64,000 nt of DNA from Harmothoe impar (lineage: Eukaryota > Annelida > Polychaeta > Phyllodocida > Polynoidae), in the NCBI GenBank assembly GCA_947462335.1, contig OX381713.1:21196381-21260380 (forward strand), read 5' to 3'. The notes under the pieces were generated by a model. That model was given only the letters and a program-made list of their open reading frames with translations. It ran no database searches and had not been told where the DNA came from. Each line of letters starts with the position of its first letter. Position 1 is the stretch's first letter. The position numbers and the translations under genes were made by a program. Positions 59,001 to 64,000 of this stretch are shown piece by piece.

Positions 59001-60152
59001 GTGAGATTCGCGAGAGTGGCTGTAGACATTATAACCGGATTCGTAACGACTCCCGAAGGTAATACTTGTATGATGGTGGTGACGGATTATTACACTAAGT
59101 ATACACGAGTGTTTCCGATGAAGGACCATAAGGCTGCAACATGTGCTCGAGCGCTGGTGAAAGGTTGGATCCTGTATCTGGGTGTACCACTAATGTTACA
59201 CAGCGATCAGGGACGGGAATTCGAATCGAATTTGTGGCAGGAGATGTGCCATCAGTTAGCGATTTGTAAGACTCGTACTAATCCATACCGGCCGCAGAGT
59301 GATGGACAGGTAGAAAGGTTTAATCGAACCCTGATACAAGTATTAAAGGGACTAGTAAATCAGAGAATGGATGACTGGGATGAACAATGTGACTTTGTAT
59401 GTCATGCCTATAACAGCACCGTACATGCTAGCACTAACTGTTCCCCTAACTTACTAGTGTTCGGGGAGGATCTGATCATGCCCGCGGATCTGGTTTTTGG
59501 GGTAGTAGGAATGAACCCGGAGGTACCATGTCAGATAATGTTTGTGGAGGCTCTGAAAGAACAGTTTAAAAATGCATACGAATTGGTGAGACAAGAGTTA
59601 CAGAAGAATGCTAAATGGCAGAAGGTCGGTTATGACACGAATCTTAAGACTAGAAGATACGAAGTGGGAGAATTGGTAGGCAGGTACCATGAACCGTTAG
59701 TAGGGATTAAATTAAGTGATAATTGGGATGGACCTTGGCGGATCACACAGCGGATCAATGACAATACTGTGCTAATGAGGGATACGCATGGTAGGAATCA
59801 GAAATCCAACGTTGATCGGCTGAAACCGTGGAAAGGAAGGGAGTACTCCGCGGAAATGTTCAAAATGGGGACGGATGAATTAAATCAGATGAAGAAAGAA
59901 ATAAAGAATATGGCTGTAAAACGTGGGGTGGGACGCCCGAAGAAACGGAAGGTGCAGGACGAAAACTCGCCAAAACGATCGGTGGGTAAGAAATCCAAAG
60001 TCTCGGCAGGCGAAGGGAAGCGCAGGGGGAAGACGTTGAGTGTGGCCCGCTCACCGTCCGAAAAGGCCCCTGTCGTCACCAGGTACCTAAAACCTCACCC
60101 AGAAGGGGTGAGACGCAGCCCTAGATTGAACCCAGGGACTGCAATTACCTAG
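55965..60152 (+). CDS. pol: Pol polyprotein: protease, reverse transcriptase, RNase H, integrase
   Basis: Expressed as a Gag-Pol fusion by -1 frameshifting at 55,959-55,965; the first in-frame ATG is at 56,133, from which residues are numbered here. Retropepsin: catalytic DSG at 82-84 and an ILGMDF motif. RT: FCIDYRKLN, FGLCNAPATF and the YLDD active site with D503-D504. RNase H: D653 in LDTDAS, E in KRELLAV, D in RTDHSSL. Integrase: an HHCC finger (H..H, CPRCC near 929-935), D965, D1025 and E1061 (D-x59-D-x35-E), and a GPW...VDRLKPW motif like the GPY/F module. There is no chromodomain. The last 80 residues are basic with GRPKKRKV (from 1267), combining an AT-hook-like GRP core with an exact PKKRKV nuclear localisation motif. 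All catalytic residues are intact and no stop interrupts it, which suggests a young copy. Placement in Ty3/Gypsy rests on domain order. Confidence 0.95.
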   Translation, partial: LEGVISNGKRITPVESCQKAFDANVFESGTDQSPSSTGQEEGPESCGAGGTSEEIAMGSRTGKPDTSTEDGWIEELTRVSGIRLPRGHPCLNYLKNHGFDLGLETDIKRFASNPSVLDGKRWYVSVSVNGRLGDFLIDSGASHSVISKKFFDLVSDMDEDLTTRVSACGADGSKIPTFGRTCMIVVLGGREYVFSPMVAEIEDVGILGMDFASLYGAILDPVTGKLKLNHPYRDRIQCIAKNVSGMACVAQTVKIPPGTACDVLMSSIRCFRGQAGVFEPDMEMLKEKGLESADTLVGNASWAVTPVTNPGLKTVYLNKGTIIGKVVLAEAVTDSRMDICSISEKPELEEGVNQLLKDSALESDEQKGLLRNVLEECATAFAKPGEPLGRTDKVLHCIKTGDAEPFKIPYRRLPLAKKVVAEEEIGKMLKEGVIVPSTSPWSSPVCMVTKKDGSIRFCIDYRKLNGLTKKNSYPLPRIDETIDSLGGNKWFCTIDLQSGYWQVGMKEDDMEKTAFSSHIGLYQYNVMPFGLCNAPATFEAMMETLLSDILWKKCLVYLDDVIIFGKSFEDCLENLRVVLKRIISNGLKLKPKKCSLFHKSINYLGRIISTDGVKADPEKIRTVMEWSAPRSPKEVRSFLGFCSYYRDFLPSYSKLSYPIQSLSHWTPGRRKEVFPWGLEQEESFRKIKNLFKETPVLRYPTRDGHFILDTDASNECIGAALSQVQDGQEVPIAFASNTMNKGQRNYCTTKRELLAVVVYTKKFKHFLWGSDFTLRTDHSSLRWLLNFKDAEGMIGRWLAHLSEFGLDHSQIQHRKGAKHVNADALSRIPIRKCQNTGCTDCGAHNAVLAGVRHPYRNMEPSVLEWGDESIRAFQEKDPNCKRMKELLEAGGRPARPAISLENREIRRLIAQWEELEIVQNTLYRWKVNALGNRIRQIVIPTAMRRDIMFFCHGHQTSGHFGKKRSLERLGRKYYWPGMSTDLLRWIETCPRCCTSKTGSGMAKMPLTQELFGVRFARVAVDIITGFVTTPEGNTCMMVVTDYYTKYTRVFPMKDHKAATCARALVKGWILYLGVPLMLHSDQGREFESNLWQEMCHQLAICKTRTNPYRPQSDGQVERFNRTLIQVLKGLVNQRMDDWDEQCDFVCHAYNSTVHASTNCSPNLLVFGEDLIMPADLVFGVVGMNPEVPCQIMFVEALKEQFKNAYELVRQELQKNAKWQKVGYDTNLKTRRYEVGELVGRYHEPLVGIKLSDNWDGPWRITQRINDNTVLMRDTHGRNQKSNVDRLKPWKGREYSAEMFKMGTDELNQMKKEIKNMAVKRGVGRPKKRKVQDENSPKRSVGKKSKVSAGEGKRRGKTLSVARSPSEKAPVVTRYLKPHPEGVRRSPRLNPGTAIT

Positions 60153-60720
60153 CCTGAATCACAACGAATGTAATCCAGTTTTATGTTATGTCATATGATT
60201 ATCCGGTGGGCAGACCGGGTATATCTGTCCTATGTGTTGGAACGATACCCAGGCACTGGAGGAGGGGATTAATTAACCGGATTAGAGTGTTCCTGAGGGT
60301 GGTGGACGGATAATCCGGCGGGTTGGGCATATGCCACCTGTAAATACATCTACTTATACTCCTGATGAGCTCACTCCGAACCAATGAAAGACTCCGACAG
60401 ACAGCAATTAGTACCGTAATGAATGGCGCGAAAACCCCTTTGTTTACATCTGGAACGAGGTCATGAGGTCACGCCCCGAGCGAGATCTCATGGGGTAACA
60501 CGCATGCGCGGAAGTTCGTTCCGGGTGAAAGAACCGCCATATTGATTTTTGGTGGACCAAAGGTCAACAGCGAGCGCACGAGGAGCAGTTGTTTTCAAAG
60601 CGAATTAGAGTTGTAAACCAAGGTTAGTGGGGGACCCGGGTTGCTTGTGACCACAGGCACCCGGTGAGGACCAGGAAACTGAAATTTATTTGAACCGTAC
60701 CCCGAGAAAGAGACCGAAAC
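60153..60720 (+). promoter_or_regulatory. pol-ORF3 spacer with a promoter-like segment
   Basis: 568 nt without a supported ORF. Between 60,440 and 60,620 it is CpG-rich and contains CGCATGCGCG (NRF1-like, 60,501-60,510), CGGAAGT (ETS core, 60,509-60,515), CGCCATATTG (YY1-like, from 60,536), and AAG/GTTAGT (a 5' splice-like site at 60,623). No TATA box is seen. This looks like a TATA-less housekeeping-type promoter for ORF3, or else a region used in splicing to ORF3. Confidence 0.4.
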
Positions 60721-63528
60721 ATGGCGAGTTCTTGCCCACCCGTAGATGACAGTATCGATATGACCGATGTCATGGATGAACCGCTCTCACCCGTCACCAG
60801 AACCGAAGACGCTGCATTAGGCAACGTGAGTATGGAGGAGGAAACGGGACAGTACGACGAGAATGGCCGGTCTGTTTTTAAAGTTGTTACCACCGAACAT
60901 ACCGAACCCGACAAGAAGGGATTCGTGAGCCGTTACGATGGCCGGGAGCTATTTCTGGCTGATGAACTGACCGTAGTCCCGGAAGGAGGAGTACCGAAAA
61001 CTCTTCCGAATGAACTGCGGGACTGTTTGATCTCTATATTGGGGGCTGATGTTTATGAATCGTTACCGTCAAACTGGCTGCTATTCTTTCCCGAGATGCA
61101 GAAGGGATTGAACGTGCACGAAGGGTTTCGCAAGGCGGTATTTGACTGCGAGGTGATGTACCGGGAGAAACGAATGCCGGTAATCCCAGTCAGTGTTCCG
61201 GGAACGACTCGAGTAGGAATAACCGGACTCGACATCCAGGCGGATATATATTTTAGAGAACCGGAAAAGAAGATCTTGCCTCGAAACGTAGAATGTTGGG
61301 AGAAGCTAGCGAACCGGAAAAGGAAAACTAAATTATACAGTATCGACATCGATGAGTTTTATGATCGATTGGAGGAGAGCGACGATGATCCGTCTCGCAG
61401 AGACGAGATCATAAGTGCTCTGATCCGAGAAGGAAAGAAAACCAAGGGATATGATCCGAAAATGAACAGAGACCCGTCCAAAGAGGACGAGAAGGAGAGG
61501 ATAGCAGAAAAGTTAAGGAAAGACGCGGTAGAGAAAGGAAAGGTAGTGCTCCGGAAATCGAAAGTAAAGAAGGACAAGAGTGAGGAAAGTCTGACGGACA
61601 CGGATTCGTCCGACTTTGAGAAAGTTCTGAGTCCGAAAGAGAAACGAGCTGCTAAGAAAGGGGGGAAGTGTAAGAACCCGAAAACGCCAATAGTAGATCT
61701 AACAGTTGACCCGAAGACAGTAGTGAAAGTAACTGAAGGATTGAAACAGAAGGAACCGACGTCCGGACAGCTGAAGGCAATACAGGCTGCTGCAAGTGCC
61801 GGGGTGGGGGCCATAATAGAGAAAAGGAAGCTGAAGGATAACGTCGGATCGGGGGAGGATGAGAATATGAGTGAGGGGGAAGGTGAACAGGAAGAGGAGG
61901 AGGATGAACCGACGGAGAAAGTTCAGAAACCAAAAATGACAGAGGAGGAATTTGAGCGGTTGCAGGAGGTGTACAAAAATTCAAACACCGAGTTCCGTCT
62001 GTTCGTACCCGCCTCGTTCGAGGAATGCGCCAAAGGACCGACCAAATATGGCTGCCCCACGGAATATAACATGGAAAACGAATCGGATGATGAAGATTGG
62101 CTCCGACCGACTATCAAAGACCCGCTACCGTCTGACCATTACGAATGGTGGTTCAACCAGATCCGGCATCATTCGGATGCATACTACAGTAGGGATCATC
62201 GTTGGAAAATACGATGGGCCTACAAAGAGTGGTATTTGGTGAAGGGGGAAACCATCTGTCCGTTTGCCTTGTGCTTAAAGAATCCGAGACCGAAACATTA
62301 CACAACGGCCCGTAGATTCCTCCGGCACCTAACCGAACGGCATATGCATCACTCGGTGGTGTACGAATGTCAGAAGACGGAGGCGACCCGAGAAAATCAG
62401 AAATGTGATGGCTGTGTAACGACTCGGAGGGCGAATATGGTTCGCCATTATAAAAACTGTCACACTCCGGGTATGAGTGCTACTGTGGCCCGAATCAATA
62501 ATTTGCACCGATTATGGAGAGAGAAATACGACCGAATGGGCAGGGAAGATTTTCAGGGGATATCGACCATGACGGAATCCTACTGTGAGGTAGCCGACGC
62601 CCGTAATGGTAAACTGAGTGCTCGAACCGCCTTGTTACTAGATCGGGGGAAGTTTGATATGCCCCAGGAAATGTGGAACCAGGTAGCGGAGTTCCGAGGG
62701 GATCCACCTAGGAATCGAACCGACACTAAACGTCAGGCAAGCCGAAGTCCGGCACGGGGTGATGCAAAACGGGGCCGGGACGAATCCCCTTCAACCTTCC
62801 GGGTACCCCACAACCGATCCGCGACGACTGCGTATCAGTCACCTTTGAACCGTGGCCCGATCAAACCTACCCCACCCGCTCCGTCTAAACCCGCTCCGTG
62901 TAAACCCACTCCGAGTCCAGCTGATCCGTTAGTATGGCGACAGCCGTCGGTTCCGTCCGATGATACAACGGACTACCCGGAATTACAGCTACCTCAGAGT
63001 TCGCTGAAACCACCAGCAACTCCGATGACCACTGTGCCCGATAACCGGCTCCGGATGTCTACTAAACCGGTAGTACACTATTTCGCAGCGGCTGAGAAAG
63101 TTGAATGTGAGGGTGCTCAGAAATTAGTAGATGAATTTCAGGAGGCACAGAAGGAGTTAGCGATCCGTTTCAACGCCGGGGTCGTTAACCTGTTTGCTGA
63201 TTCGGTGGTAGCCATTCAGAAGACACATAAGGACCGTTATAAAGAAGAGAATGACAAGGCATTGGAGGAGGCTCGGGCTGAATTAGAGAAGGTCTACATT
63301 GACAAGGAAAAGATGTTGAATGAAGAAAAGGCTAAATTAGAGCAGGATCGTAAAACCGTTACTTCCAGCACCGCCTTACTGCGGAGGAAACTATCCGATC
63401 TCGATGCCAAAAATGAGGCAATGAACGTTAAGTTCCTTGAGTGTTTCGGAGTGTTTCTGGACGAATGGGATGGGACCCGATCCGCCGCGCTAAAACTCCT
63501 GGAGGAGAAGGACGCTTTAGACGGATAG
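60721..63528 (+). CDS. ORF3: extra 935-residue protein with C2H2-like fingers and coiled coil
   Basis: Not recognised. It starts at ATG 60,721 (AACATGG) and occupies the place of env in envelope-bearing Gypsy elements, but has no signal peptide and no hydrophobic membrane segment. Order: an acidic N-terminus; a globular segment of about residues 60-220; charged KR/E-rich and Ser/Asp tracts to about 410, including an acidic run; an aromatic-rich domain (around 445-512, many Trp/Tyr); two finger-like motifs, C513-x4-C518-x17-H536-x4-H541 and C562-x2-C565-x10-H576-x4-H581; a Pro/Arg-rich linker (670-790); and a coiled coil (about 815-930). The layout suggests a soluble nucleic-acid-binding, self-associating protein, possibly nuclear. 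Codon use and purine-rich sense strand resemble gag and pol, and the frame is intact over 2.8 kb, which argues for selection within the element rather than recent capture of a decaying host gene. Function is unknown. Confidence 0.82.
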   Translation: MASSCPPVDDSIDMTDVMDEPLSPVTRTEDAALGNVSMEEETGQYDENGRSVFKVVTTEHTEPDKKGFVSRYDGRELFLADELTVVPEGGVPKTLPNELRDCLISILGADVYESLPSNWLLFFPEMQKGLNVHEGFRKAVFDCEVMYREKRMPVIPVSVPGTTRVGITGLDIQADIYFREPEKKILPRNVECWEKLANRKRKTKLYSIDIDEFYDRLEESDDDPSRRDEIISALIREGKKTKGYDPKMNRDPSKEDEKERIAEKLRKDAVEKGKVVLRKSKVKKDKSEESLTDTDSSDFEKVLSPKEKRAAKKGGKCKNPKTPIVDLTVDPKTVVKVTEGLKQKEPTSGQLKAIQAAASAGVGAIIEKRKLKDNVGSGEDENMSEGEGEQEEEEDEPTEKVQKPKMTEEEFERLQEVYKNSNTEFRLFVPASFEECAKGPTKYGCPTEYNMENESDDEDWLRPTIKDPLPSDHYEWWFNQIRHHSDAYYSRDHRWKIRWAYKEWYLVKGETICPFALCLKNPRPKHYTTARRFLRHLTERHMHHSVVYECQKTEATRENQKCDGCVTTRRANMVRHYKNCHTPGMSATVARINNLHRLWREKYDRMGREDFQGISTMTESYCEVADARNGKLSARTALLLDRGKFDMPQEMWNQVAEFRGDPPRNRTDTKRQASRSPARGDAKRGRDESPSTFRVPHNRSATTAYQSPLNRGPIKPTPPAPSKPAPCKPTPSPADPLVWRQPSVPSDDTTDYPELQLPQSSLKPPATPMTTVPDNRLRMSTKPVVHYFAAAEKVECEGAQKLVDEFQEAQKELAIRFNAGVVNLFADSVVAIQKTHKDRYKEENDKALEEARAELEKVYIDKEKMLNEEKAKLEQDRKTVTSSTALLRRKLSDLDAKNEAMNVKFLECFGVFLDEWDGTRSAALKLLEEKDALDG

Positions 63529-63604
63529 GGTGTGATGAACCGTATTGGGGCTGAATCGGAATGTTAGGGGTAGTATAATCGAATGGGACGTACGGGGAAG
63601 AGAA

Positions 63605-63921
63605 GAGGAGAGCACCTTTACACCCGCTGACAGACGTAAGTCTGAAGGCGTGCCTGATCCATCAATTCCAACAAGGGTCAGGGAACGAGGAGCTACGACT
63701 GGAGATGAGAGATGATACAATCGATATGATGCGGACCCGGAAAAACTGGAGGGAAAGAAGTGGAGAGCACCTTTACACCCACCATAAGATTCGCTCTTCT
63801 TGGTGTGCCTGATCGAAGCCAACAACGATCAGGAAAGCTGTTGAAGAGGAGAGCGCCACGGACCCGCTGTCTAAATTTTTTTGACAAGCGTGCCTGATCA
63901 ATACTAGTACATTGATCAGGG
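63605..63921 (+). ncRNA. Three copies of a two-hairpin RNA motif downstream of ORF3
   Basis: Copies at about 63,605-63,684, 63,760-63,834 and 63,845-63,921 share GAGAGC(A/G)CC, a variable hairpin, then GTGCCTGATC leading a second hairpin that closes with GATCAGG or a variant. Second hairpin stems: 63,653-63,660 with 63,675-63,682 (one U.G pair), 63,808-63,815 with 63,826-63,833 (8 bp), and 63,893-63,902 with 63,911-63,920 (10 bp). The first hairpin is CGC..CAGAC-GTAA-GTCTG..GCG in copy 1 and CGC-TGTC..GACA-GCG in copy 3, so sequence changes while pairing is kept. It would lie in the 3' part of the genomic RNA. Packaging, export or protein binding are possible roles; none is shown. Confidence 0.65.
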
Positions 63922-64000
63922 AGCAGTGTATATATTGTATAAACTGTTATTCTGGATAAAGAGTGGAGCTGTGATAGTATATATTTTCGGTATGTGTCAT

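Noticed and set aside
60623..60656. Possible 34-nt intron (GTTAGT...CCACAG) just before ORF3
   Set aside because: Too short for an animal intron; the donor-like site, if used, must pair with another acceptor.
63529..64000. Search for the 3' LTR and polypurine tract
   Set aside because: No sequence matching TGTAGGGGACTCGAATCCC appears before the window ends, so the 3' LTR is outside.

Overview
This is animal nuclear DNA, most likely from a marine invertebrate. It shows AT-rich intergenic DNA crowded with short palindromic DNA transposons (MITEs), a Polinton/Maverick-type (adintovirus-like) integrated virus and a large Ty3/Gypsy retrotransposon. I cannot name the species from sequence alone. 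There are no bacterial-style operons, rRNA or tRNA genes, or CRISPR arrays.

Region 1 (1 to about 6.4-6.8 kb) is one end of a Polinton/Maverick. On the minus strand, in transcription order, it carries an unrecognised 216-codon gene with its own TATA box, an FtsK/HerA-like genome-packaging ATPase, a 110-residue basic/hydrophobic virion-type protein, a virion-type protein of about 282 residues, a retrovirus-like integrase with a C-terminal chromodomain, and the start of a further gene cut by the window edge. Genes are packed with 8-18 nt spacers or overlaps, and three start codons sit directly behind runs of A. A TATA-driven Ala-rich ORF points the other way. An array of forkhead-like, E-box and CCAAT motifs lies at 6.45-6.78 kb.

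Region 2 (about 6.8-53.2 kb) is gene-poor host DNA. I see a candidate first coding exon with a TISU-type start (22,464), two candidate internal exons (50,481-50,677 plus; 52,907-53,017 minus) and many nonautonomous elements. These include three elements flanked by TAA (Harbinger-like), several with CACTG ends flanked by TA, a 1.3-kb element with GGGGAGAG ends, a three-copy palindromic family ending near GAAACAGCGTC, long foldbacks, and a 1.3-kb tandem duplication in which single copies carry different insertions, giving filled/empty-site pairs.

Region 3 (53,248 to the window end) is a nearly intact Ty3/Gypsy element. It has a 5' LTR, a tRNA-His-type primer binding site, gag with a very long coiled coil and one CCHC knuckle, and a textbook -1 frameshift signal (GGGAAAT plus an 8-bp stem) leading into pol (protease, RT, RNase H, integrase with an exact PKKRKV motif). 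Behind pol is an extra 935-codon ORF that is not an envelope: it has two C2H2-like fingers, acidic/basic tracts and a C-terminal coiled coil. It sits behind a stretch with NRF1-, ETS- and YY1-like motifs. Three diverged copies of a two-hairpin RNA motif, with compensatory changes in the stems, follow it. The 3' LTR lies beyond the window. The combination of ORF3, its putative own promoter and the triplicated RNA structure is the best candidate here for an undescribed system.
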